64,000 nucleotides of DNA from Ferruginibacter sp. (lineage in GTDB: Bacteria; Bacteroidota; Bacteroidia; Chitinophagales; Chitinophagaceae). Both the position numbers and the translations under genes were made by a program. The stretch covers positions 1-64,000 of the forward strand of contig JANYGZ010000005.1 of assembly GCA_025362235.1 (NCBI GenBank), given 5' to 3'. The notes under the pieces were generated by a model. That model saw only the letters and a program-made list of their open reading frames with translations, was not told the DNA's origin and did not search any database. Positions 17,997 to 24,617 of this stretch are shown piece after piece (the stretch's first letter is position 1; each line of letters begins with the position of its first letter).

Positions 17997-19142
17997 CTAG
18001 TTCTGATTCATTATATCATCAGTTGTTGTAAATCCTGTTGCATCTTTCATTTCAATCTTCTGATAAACAAATTTTATTTGTTCAGTCAATCCATCCTTTA
18101 ATGTAGCTGAGCTTCTGGCTTTGTTAACATTTTGATTGATAGAAACAATTTTACAGTTGGTTAATGTAATGGTATTAACAAGGCTTTCAACACCATTTCT
18201 GTTGGTGGCATAAAATTCAATGATGATCGTTTTAATGTTCTCATTATTTGTAATAGCCTGTTGAAACTGTAAGCTTGCAGATCCAAATTCTTTAACAACA
18301 GTAATTGGTAGACGGCTACGCTTGGCTGAACTTGCACCAGTTACCAAATCAAATGGAGTAGTTACTTCAAAAGTAAAATTGGTTAATTCAACTTTATTGG
18401 GTTGACCGGCTCTTAAAACCTCACCTTTGAATTTTCCCTGTAGTTTGCCCTCTGCGCTCATAAATATTGTCGTCACGCCACCAAAATAAACCGGTTGTTG
18501 TGGCGCAGTTACCGGAGTAATGGCCACTGCCGGAGGTTTTGTAAGTTGCTTAGTTCCAGATGCTATAATTATATTGTACGCAACATTGTAATCAAAAGTT
18601 TTTTTATTGACATTGTATATATACCATTGCCCAGCATTTTTATCAAACTGAACATTTACTTCATCCCTGTTATTACCAAGCCCATTAACAATAAATTGAA
18701 ATGTTGCTTCTGGATTATTGTTGAGCGTGGGATTATTAATAAATGAACGGGTGTTATTATCCTGGAGGTTTTCTTTTGTAATTACATGCACAAATTGATA
18801 ATTGGGATCGGGCTTTACAAAATATTGTACGTTGAATTTGCTTGCTGTCGGCATAGCTGCCTGGTCTAAATTAAAGATGCTCCATTTATCAACAATAAAA
18901 TGTACGCCGATAGGATGAGGATTAAGGTTAACACCGCCTTCAATAACAGGCGTTGCAAAAACAACAGCAGCGGGGTTTTTATTAAGATCCGGAATATTCA
19001 GTAAAGTACAAGTGGAATTGCAATAGCTGTTTTTTTTATCGGCTGTCTGTATAAATTGTTGCTGGGCTTTTACATTGCATACAGTTATCGTTACCAAAAC
19101 AGAAAGAACAAAACAACGGAAAAGGAATGATTTTTTTTTCAT
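17997..19142 (-). CDS. Secreted protein with repeated HPIGV/WxIFN-type beta domains
   Basis: A 381-residue exported protein (signal peptide to VKAQ). Residues about 58-215 hold two related segments: the first has HPIGVHFIVDKWSIFNLDQA then FNVQYFV, the second VNVQFDKNAGQWYIYNVNK then FDYNVAYNIII. This arrangement resembles the uncharacterised domain I remember as DUF7452; that assignment is from memory. The C-terminal half (after about 245) has KVELTNFTFEVTTPFDL and TNCKIVSINQNVN, resembling phage-tail-tube or Hcp-like beta proteins only loosely. Gaps of 15 bp and 4 bp bind it to its operon neighbours. Role unknown. Confidence 0.78.
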   Translation of the reverse strand: MKKKSFLFRCFVLSVLVTITVCNVKAQQQFIQTADKKNSYCNSTCTLLNIPDLNKNPAAVVFATPVIEGGVNLNPHPIGVHFIVDKWSIFNLDQAAMPTASKFNVQYFVKPDPNYQFVHVITKENLQDNNTRSFINNPTLNNNPEATFQFIVNGLGNNRDEVNVQFDKNAGQWYIYNVNKKTFDYNVAYNIIIASGTKQLTKPPAVAITPVTAPQQPVYFGGVTTIFMSAEGKLQGKFKGEVLRAGQPNKVELTNFTFEVTTPFDLVTGASSAKRSRLPITVVKEFGSASLQFQQAITNNENIKTIIIEFYATNRNGVESLVNTITLTNCKIVSINQNVNKARSSATLKDGLTEQIKFVYQKIEMKDATGFTTTDDIMNQN

Positions 19143-19157
19143 AAAAAGTTTAAAGAA

Positions 19158-19607
19158 TTAATAAGACGCAGTTTTATAATTATTTTCTGAATTGGCATCG
19201 GGTACAGTAGAAAAAGCGAATGCGCTTATATTATTTGCCAATGTTGATTTGTTGAATGTGAATTCAAACGTTTCACTCTGGTTAGCACCAATAAGCAGCG
19301 GGTCAAATTGTACATAGCCAGGCCAGGCACTTGTGCCTCTTTCGTTGATAACTTTACCATTTGGAGAAAGTGATGCATTAAGCACAGTTACAACTGCTTT
19401 AATAGTTACCGGACGGCTTCCAGGATTTTCACTGTTACTTATTGCAAGAACTTTTTGCGATCGGGTTACTGCCGTTAGTGCTAATGTAGTAATGCTGATA
19501 TCTGCTGTACCTGCCTGTTGCTGAGCAATAGCGGCATCACTTATAATAAGCATGCAGCAGATCAACAATATATTTTTTACAAAAGATTTCATACCTGTTT
19601 TTTTCAA
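19158..19607 (-). CDS. Small secreted CARDB/DUF11-like adhesion-type domain protein
   Basis: A 149-residue exported protein that is little more than a signal peptide plus one Ig-like domain. The motif order (ADISITTLAL, PVTIKAVVTVLNA, NQSETFEFTFNKS, ending DANSENNYKTASY) matches the next-upstream gene (ending DPNPANNYKDAIY), showing that the two are paralogues. The NNY-type ending is characteristic of CARDB/DUF11-like beta-sandwich repeats found in bacterial surface proteins, but such domains normally occur within long proteins rather than alone. A second in-frame ATG five codons in (19592) is an alternative start. Confidence 0.78.
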   Translation of the reverse strand: MKKTGMKSFVKNILLICCMLIISDAAIAQQQAGTADISITTLALTAVTRSQKVLAISNSENPGSRPVTIKAVVTVLNASLSPNGKVINERGTSAWPGYVQFDPLLIGANQSETFEFTFNKSTLANNISAFAFSTVPDANSENNYKTASY

Positions 19608-19625
19608 AGTGATAAAATTTCAAGA

Positions 19626-20156
19626 TCAATAAATGGCGTCCTTATAATTATTTGCCGGATTGGGATCGGGGCTATCGCTATATGCATAAGCACCTACTTT
19701 ATTGCCATACTTCGATTTGGTGAAAGTGAATTCAACCGTTACATTTTGCCCCACTGCCATATGGCCAATATTAAAAGTGATATATCCTGCAAAAGTTTGT
19801 GTGGCAGTTACCGATTTATCCAGCATTGCATTTGCCGGCATGCTTACCACAGTAACTTCAACAGGCAATACCACCAACATCATTGTACCCCAGGCATCAT
19901 CATCATTTTCGTTGTGAATTGTAATGCTGCATTTCAAGTTATCATCTGTAGCCTCAACAACTTTTTGTGTCGGTCTATTAATGTTGTCTGTAGGCCTGGA
20001 AACTTTTTTAAGTGATGCAGCACTTATGCTTAAAGTTGTAACACTCACATCGGCCTGCCATCTTGCCTGTGCAACACCACAGTTGGCTAAAAGAATAAAT
20101 ACAAAAGCAAGAACAAGCCGGGGCTTATTCAAAACTGGTTGGTTATATTTTTTCAT
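19626..20156 (-). CDS. Small secreted CARDB/DUF11-like domain protein, first gene of seven-gene operon
   Basis: A 176-residue exported protein with signal peptide (to about VAQ) and a single Ig-like domain (ADVSVTTLSISA, CSITIHNENDDD, GQNVTVEFTFTKS, DPNPANNYKDAIY). It is paralogous to the gene 18 bp downstream. It leads a seven-gene run on the minus strand (20156 down to 11154) in which every product has a signal peptide and every gap is 4-23 bp. A -7 element (20182-20189) and a paired operator box (20213-20267) lie directly upstream and recur ahead of the operon starting at 21554. Confidence 0.8.
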   Translation of the reverse strand: MKKYNQPVLNKPRLVLAFVFILLANCGVAQARWQADVSVTTLSISAASLKKVSRPTDNINRPTQKVVEATDDNLKCSITIHNENDDDAWGTMMLVVLPVEVTVVSMPANAMLDKSVTATQTFAGYITFNIGHMAVGQNVTVEFTFTKSKYGNKVGAYAYSDSPDPNPANNYKDAIY

Positions 20157-20181
20157 CGTATTCGTTTTAGTGAAGAATGGT

Positions 20182-20267
20182 CAAAAGTAGATACCCCAAA
20201 AGTGGCATGCATCACCCGAAACAGTGATTCTTACTGGGCATTTAAGAATCACCTGAAACTGGTATTT
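20182..20267 (-). promoter_or_regulatory. Paired operator boxes and promoter, copy A (seven-gene operon)
   Basis: Read on the plus strand, box 1 is CACCCGAAACAGTGATT (20213-20229) and box 2 CACCTGAAACTGGTATTT (20250-20267), 37 bp apart. They are joined by a perfect 10-bp inverted repeat, GTGATTCTTA (20224-20233) with TAAGAATCAC (20243-20252). On the minus strand, box 1 (ending GGGTGA) is followed by exactly 22 bp and then TACTTTTG (plus 20182-20189), an exact match to TAnnTTTG. The start codon at 20156 is 25 bp further on. Copy B at 21583-21669 has the same geometry. Confidence 0.75.
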
Positions 20268-20387
20268 AAAAAAATAGCCTAATTTTAAGGAGGGTAATTA
20301 TGAAGGATACTGCACTTAATTTGGTTTATTAAGCGGGCGCTTCAGTTTATATGCTATGGGTTTGCTAATGTAAAGTATTGCCTGTTG

Positions 20388-20786
20388 TTAATGGCAATAT
20401 TCAATATTTCTGGCTGTAAACCATTCCTTAAAATCTTGACCGGATTTTCCGCTGTAGTTAATACACATTTCTTTGCCTTTGTCTATAAAATCAAGGGCAT
20501 AAAATGTAATAGTTTGGGTTACTGTGTCAATGCTATAACAGGCATTGGGTAAACAAGCATGATTGTATAATGAACCGAAACCTAATGCTAATGCCAGCGT
20601 TTTTTGTTCTTTATTAAAGTTAAAAAAATAATCAGCCAGGTTAGTTGCGGCCATCCTTTTATATTCATCTGCGGGTATAATTAATAAAGGGCATTCCTCA
20701 ATAATTTCATCTTTTAAAAAAGACCGGTTACAAAAAACGCCCCTGCCTTTTCTTTTATCTTTTTTGATATACAATGTTGACTTCAT
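20388..20786 (-). CDS. SET-domain protein (small bacterial lysine methyltransferase-like), second copy
   Basis: A 132-residue protein consisting of one compact SET domain. The S-adenosylmethionine-binding GRG lies at residues 14-16, the NHxCxPNA motif at 75-82 (YNHACLPNA), and the catalytic-tyrosine motif at KGKEMCINY (Tyr111). All three core signatures of the fold are therefore intact. Known SET enzymes methylate lysines; bacterial ones have been reported on both self and host targets, and nothing here identifies the substrate. There is no signal peptide. It starts 3 bp after the stop of another SET gene, so the two are co-transcribed. Residue identity between the two is modest, indicating old duplication or pairing of distinct types. 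Confidence 0.85.
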   Translation of the reverse strand: MKSTLYIKKDKRKGRGVFCNRSFLKDEIIEECPLLIIPADEYKRMAATNLADYFFNFNKEQKTLALALGFGSLYNHACLPNACYSIDTVTQTITFYALDFIDKGKEMCINYSGKSGQDFKEWFTARNIEYCH

Positions 20787-20789
20787 CAG

Positions 20790-21209
20790 TTAAGTATTCG
20801 AAAAAAAATGAACAGTTGACATGTCATTGGGGCTGCCATTATAATTAATCGTGATTTCTTCATCAGGTATTATTTTTTTACAGGCATTTATAGATATAAA
20901 CAGTCTGATAAGATTGATACTATAAGCTGCATTGGCTTTGGGTGAATGGTTGTATAATGCGGAGTAACCAAACCCTATTGCAATTGGGGTTATTGTATTA
21001 TTCAATAAAAAATAATAATGATGCAGCGAAGAATACTGCAACAAAGTTTTTTCTTTTACAGTCATTAATAGTACCGGGGCTTTTTCAATTAATTGCCCGG
21101 GTTTAAAAGCAGCTTTTGAAAATATTCCTCTTCCATGAATAGGGCTTTGCCTCACTTCAATTTGAAGAGTATTGTAATTTCTTTTTCTGCCTGGTAAAAT
21201 ATCAAACAT
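20790..21209 (-). CDS. SET-domain protein (small bacterial lysine methyltransferase-like), first copy
   Basis: A 139-residue SET-domain protein. GRG lies at residues 26-28 (HGRGIF), and the catalytic-tyrosine motif is DEEITINYNG (Tyr123). The central motif is altered: YNHSPKANA at 86-94 keeps NHS and the final NA but lacks the cysteine of NHSCxPN, whereas the partner at 20388 retains it. No signal peptide or membrane segment is present. It lies 33 bp after a small exported repeat protein and 3 bp before the second SET gene. The pair may form a heterodimer, one partner being less canonical; that is inference. Confidence 0.85.
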   Translation of the reverse strand: MFDILPGRKRNYNTLQIEVRQSPIHGRGIFSKAAFKPGQLIEKAPVLLMTVKEKTLLQYSSLHHYYFLLNNTITPIAIGFGYSALYNHSPKANAAYSINLIRLFISINACKKIIPDEEITINYNGSPNDMSTVHFFSNT

Positions 21210-21242
21210 GTATATATGGCTTGTATCATTTTTATTTTATAT

Positions 21243-21554
21243 CTATTGTTTCATGGGCATTGGTATTGGGTCACTTTTAAAAGGCTTATCTGTCTCCGGG
21301 ATAATAATACCATTAACAGGCTTATCTGTCTCCGGAATAATTATACCATTAACAGGCTTATCTGTTTCGGGGATAATAATACCACTAACAGGCGCTACTG
21401 CTTTTTCTTTTATATCGCCTGTATTACTTTTCTCAATGGTACCTGCCGGTAATTTTACTACTGCCGTTGTTTCTTTTTTTATAATAGTTTCCTTTTGTGC
21501 TTTTAGCCCTGTAAACAATAATACAGAACCAAGTAAAGTGATTAATTTTTTCAT
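21243..21554 (-). CDS. Small exported protein with 12-residue tandem repeats
   Basis: A 103-residue protein with a signal peptide (to LKAQ, residue 20), a lysine/threonine-rich middle (KETIIKKETTAVV) and three 12-residue repeats of the form GIIIPETDKPVN in the C-terminal half, encoded by the 36-bp DNA repeats at 21283-21390. It ends KSDPIPMPMKQ. Lysine in every unit could make it a target of the neighbouring SET enzymes, but export of one and not the other argues against direct modification unless it happens before secretion. It leads the operon with both SET genes and lies behind operator copy B. Unknown family. Confidence 0.72.
   Translation of the reverse strand: MKKLITLLGSVLLFTGLKAQKETIIKKETTAVVKLPAGTIEKSNTGDIKEKAVAPVSGIIIPETDKPVNGIIIPETDKPVNGIIIPETDKPFKSDPIPMPMKQ
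21283..21390 (-). repeat. Three 36-bp in-frame tandem repeats
   Basis: Units at 21283-21318, 21319-21354 and 21355-21390, each beginning GGCTTATCTGT on the plus strand and differing mainly at third-codon positions (for example GGGATAATAATACC against GGAATAATTATACC). Silent divergence suggests that the peptide repeat is maintained by selection. They encode the GIIIPETDKPV repeats of the small exported protein. Confidence 0.9.
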
Positions 21555-21582
21555 GTTTAAGTTTTTTAAGTAAAAGAATAGC

Positions 21583-21669
21583 TAAATGTAAATAATCAAC
21601 ATACTTAAACCCTCACCCGAAACAGTGATTGTTGCTTTATTCCATCACAATCACCCGAAACTGGTATTT
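21583..21669 (-). promoter_or_regulatory. Paired operator boxes and promoter, copy B (SET operon; also upstream of the sensor kinase)
   Basis: Box 1 TCACCCGAAACAGTGATT (21613-21630) and box 2 TCACCCGAAACTGGTATTT (21651-21669), 38 bp apart, joined by a perfect 8-bp inverted repeat, GTGATTGT (21625-21632) with ACAATCAC (21647-21654). On the minus strand box 1 is followed by exactly 22 bp and then TACATTTA (plus 21583-21590), a 7/8 match to TAnnTTTG, with the start codon at 21554. Box 2 faces the histidine kinase gene at 21740, so the site could serve both directions. Confidence 0.75.
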
Positions 21670-21739
21670 TAAAGAGATTGCTTGATTTTATGAAAGATAT
21701 TCTCAACCTTTATGAAGATTACCGCATTTAATTTAACGC

Positions 21740-23719
21740 ATGCTATTTTTAAAATCATATTTTTTCACTGTATTTATTTGTTTACTTACATACAATAATT
21801 CCAGCGCACAAGGCATACCTGATAGTTTATTAAAGCAATTAAATAATGCGCCGAATGATTCTGTAAAAGCAAGGTCATTATTAGATATTGGCGAAGTAAT
21901 TGAAGGTACATTAACAAAAAAGAGTTTTGATTATTACCAGCAGGCATTGGTATTAAGTAAGCAAATAAAAAATACAAGGCTTATACTATCATCTTTAAAT
22001 GATGTTGGTGTTTGTTATATCCAGCTTAATAAAATGGATAGTGCCATTATTATTTTTAAGGAAGCCATTGTTGTTGCCAAACAAATAAATGACACATTGC
22101 GGGTGGCAAGGATACTGGCAAATATTGGAAATGTTTATTTGCATAAGAAAGACCAGGTTAAAGCCATTGAATATTATTTTCAATCAGCTGGCCTGTGGGA
22201 AACTGTTGCAGATCAAAACCGGTTACCTGCATTATATTCAAATATCAATTCATTACTCAACGATCAAAAAGAATATACCAAGGCACTTGAATACGGGAAT
22301 AAAGCTGTTGCACTTGCAAAAAAAACCGGGGATGGTTACTCCACTGTAAATGCATTATTAAATCTTTCAAATACCTATGATGACCTTGGCAATTTTGAAA
22401 AACAACATGAACTTTTGCAGGAAGCATTACCCCTGGCTAAAAAAGGAGAAGATATTGAACAGATTGCTACTGTTTACGATGACCTGGGAGATTATTATTA
22501 CAAGAAGAAACAATACCAGTCATCACTTAACAATTATTTAGAAGGACATAGTTATGTTTTGCAGATGGGGAATAAATATCATCTCTGCACTTCCCTGGAA
22601 ATGCTGGCAGAGGTTTATCACAAGTTGAATCAACATGATAATGCACTTCAATATATTTTACAGGCAGAAAAAATTGCTGATGAAGTAGGCGCAAGGGCCG
22701 ACCTGAAACAGATATACCTGACAAGAGCCGAGATTGAACAACAGGCAGGTAACGATAAACTGGCCAGTGAATACTTTTCAAAAACACTCACACTTAGTGA
22801 TTCATTATTTAAAGCAACAACCAGCGAAAAAGTTGCAGATGTAGAAGCTAAATATCAAAACGAAAAAAAGCAACAGGAAATCCTGCAGCTTGAAAAAGAT
22901 AAAAAAATACAGGCCCTCTCCATCAAACAAAAATCTACGCTTAATTATTTTTTATTTGGTTCCTTAGCAGCATTACTGATTGTTATTTTTTTAGGTTATC
23001 GTAACCTTCGTCACCGCCAGCAATTGGCAAAGCAACAGGATGAGTTGCAACAACAGCGCATCCGTGAATTAGAAAAAGATAAACAGTTAATAGCTGTAGA
23101 TTCTTTGTTAAAAGGCCAGGAAGATGAACGGAGCAGGCTCGCTAAAGACCTTCATGATGGATTGGGTGGTTTATTGTCAGGTGTAAAATTTTCCTTAAGC
23201 AATATGAAAGACAACTTGATTATTACCCCCGATAATATGACTGTGTTTGAACGGTCATTAGATATGCTGGATACATCAATCAGGGAACTGCGGCGGGTAG
23301 CACATAATATGATGCCGGAAATGCTGACAAAATTTGGATTGAATGAAGCCTTGAAAGAATATTGCAATACTATCAACTCTTCTAAATTGATAACTATAAA
23401 ATACCAGTCTCTGGGAATGGAGGCAAGATTAGATAAGTCAGTTGAAATAATTATTTACCGCATAATACAGGAGTTGCTGAATAATACAATGAAGCATGCA
23501 ACAGCATCAGAAGCGTTTGTACAACTCATTAGAGAAGAAAACCGTTTAAGTGTGGTAGTGGAAGATAATGGAAAAGGATTTGATAGCAGTCTTATGGAAA
23601 ATAATAAAGGTGCCGGCTTAACAAATGTCCGCAGCCGGGTAGATTATTTGAAAGGGCAATTGGACATTCATGCCGAACCCGGAAAGGGAACTTTAGTAAA
23701 CATAGAGTTTAATGTATAA
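21740..23719 (+). CDS. TPR-containing sensor histidine kinase (HisKA_3 type)
   Basis: A 659-residue sensor kinase. A signal peptide (to SSAQ) leads to a periplasmic domain of about 370 residues built of TPR repeats (for example KARSLLDIGEVIEG, ALEYGNKAVALAKKTG), then a coiled coil, one membrane helix near 400-418 (FLFGSLAALLIVIFLGY), a second coiled coil and the kinase core. The phospho-accepting histidine is His472 in LAKDLHDGLGG; the ATPase shows QELLNNTMKHA, VEDNGKGFD and GAGLTNVRSR. This is the NarX/LiaS-like class that pairs with LuxR-type regulators, and the partner starts 2 bp downstream. Ligand unknown; the TPR sensor suggests a protein or peptide signal. Confidence 0.92.
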   Translation: MLFLKSYFFTVFICLLTYNNSSAQGIPDSLLKQLNNAPNDSVKARSLLDIGEVIEGTLTKKSFDYYQQALVLSKQIKNTRLILSSLNDVGVCYIQLNKMDSAIIIFKEAIVVAKQINDTLRVARILANIGNVYLHKKDQVKAIEYYFQSAGLWETVADQNRLPALYSNINSLLNDQKEYTKALEYGNKAVALAKKTGDGYSTVNALLNLSNTYDDLGNFEKQHELLQEALPLAKKGEDIEQIATVYDDLGDYYYKKKQYQSSLNNYLEGHSYVLQMGNKYHLCTSLEMLAEVYHKLNQHDNALQYILQAEKIADEVGARADLKQIYLTRAEIEQQAGNDKLASEYFSKTLTLSDSLFKATTSEKVADVEAKYQNEKKQQEILQLEKDKKIQALSIKQKSTLNYFLFGSLAALLIVIFLGYRNLRHRQQLAKQQDELQQQRIRELEKDKQLIAVDSLLKGQEDERSRLAKDLHDGLGGLLSGVKFSLSNMKDNLIITPDNMTVFERSLDMLDTSIRELRRVAHNMMPEMLTKFGLNEALKEYCNTINSSKLITIKYQSLGMEARLDKSVEIIIYRIIQELLNNTMKHATASEAFVQLIREENRLSVVVEDNGKGFDSSLMENNKGAGLTNVRSRVDYLKGQLDIHAEPGKGTLVNIEFNV

Positions 23720-23721
23720 TT

Positions 23722-24345
23722 ATGATTCGTGTATTTATAGTAGATGACCATCCTGTTGTAATAGAAGGAATACATGCCTTATTACAAAATGAAAAAGATA
23801 TTGAATGGGCAGGCCACGCTATGAATGCAGCTTCCTGTCTTGGGTTTTTTTTAAACAACACTGCTGATGTGTTATTAATGGATATTAGTATGCCAGGTAT
23901 GGATGGGATTGAGTTATGTGCAATTATGAAACAAAAATACCCTGGTATTTTTATTCTTGGCTTAAGTACTTTTAACCAGGGTCTGTACATTAAAAAGATG
24001 ATGGAGAATGGTGCTTCTGGATATATCTTAAAGAATTCATCAAAAGAAGAACTGCTAAAAGCAATACATGCAGTAGATAAAGGGGATATTTTTTTTAGTG
24101 GGGAAGTAAGCCAGGCCTTGCAGGAATATCAAAAATCTTCCATGATTCAATTACCTATGCTATCGCCCCGTGAAAAAGAAATTTTAGGGTTGATTGCGGA
24201 AGGATATACCAATCCACAAATAGCTGAAAAAATATTTTTAAGTTCTTTTACTGTGGATAGTCACAGAAAAAACTTGTTGGCAAAGTTGAATGTAAAAAAT
24301 ACGGCAAGTCTTATCAGGTTAGCGGTGGAAAGAAAACTTATTTAG
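23722..24345 (+). CDS. LuxR/NarL-family response regulator
   Basis: A 207-residue response regulator. The receiver domain has the phospho-acceptor Asp54 (LLMDISMPGMDG), the acidic pair near residues 8-9 (VDDHP) and lysine in GYILKNS. The C-terminal LuxR helix-turn-helix is complete (LSPREKEILGLIAEGYTNPQIAEKI, then VDSHRKNLLAKL). It is translationally close to the histidine kinase (2-bp gap). I infer that it binds the CCCGAAAC-containing boxes at 20213-20267 and 21613-21669, because those lie in the class of promoter position an activator would use and one copy sits beside its own operon. Confidence 0.92.
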   Translation: MIRVFIVDDHPVVIEGIHALLQNEKDIEWAGHAMNAASCLGFFLNNTADVLLMDISMPGMDGIELCAIMKQKYPGIFILGLSTFNQGLYIKKMMENGASGYILKNSSKEELLKAIHAVDKGDIFFSGEVSQALQEYQKSSMIQLPMLSPREKEILGLIAEGYTNPQIAEKIFLSSFTVDSHRKNLLAKLNVKNTASLIRLAVERKLI

Positions 24346-24478
24346 GCAATTACTTAATTTCTAATAGTCGCTATTTAAGAAATCTATTAGTACAGAACTA
24401 ATTATATGTAGTTATATTCTCAACCGAAACAATCCTGAAACAATAAATTTTTATAAAAACTTATAATAATAGTTGTTT

Positions 24479-24587
24479 GTTGCTAGGATTCGAACCTGGA
24501 CGGACAGAATCAAAATCTCTGAGCCTTGGCCGGTGTCTCCACTGCCAGAACTGGAAGCGATAATTTGAATTTCACCCGCATAGCAAC
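24479..24587 (-). other. tRNA-like sequence, possibly a degenerate tRNA
   Basis: On the minus strand GTTGCTA (24581-24587) can pair with TAGCAAC (24479-24485), enclosing 95 nt. Near the 3' end there is a T-arm-like block, CCAGGTTCGAATCC, and before it TTTTGAT flanked by AGA/TCT, which matches a Gln(UUG)-type anticodon loop. The T-stem does not fit cleanly against the acceptor pair, one T-stem pair is mismatched, and no normal D-arm is seen. It is either a decayed tRNA, an unusual long-form tRNA, or a chance remnant. It fills most of the 271-bp gap after the response regulator. Confidence 0.35.
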
Positions 24588-24617
24588 GTGAATAAAGTAT
24601 TTTATCTATTTTAGCTT

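Noticed and set aside
21283-21390. Possible CRISPR array
   Set aside because: Three 36-bp units without spacers, in frame and coding for a peptide repeat.
24421-24446. Third operator box (CCGAAAC and CTGAAAC)
   Set aside because: Both short cores are present after the response regulator gene, but only 12 bp apart, without the flanking GTGATT/GGTATT blocks or a -7 element, so it is too weak to list as a site.
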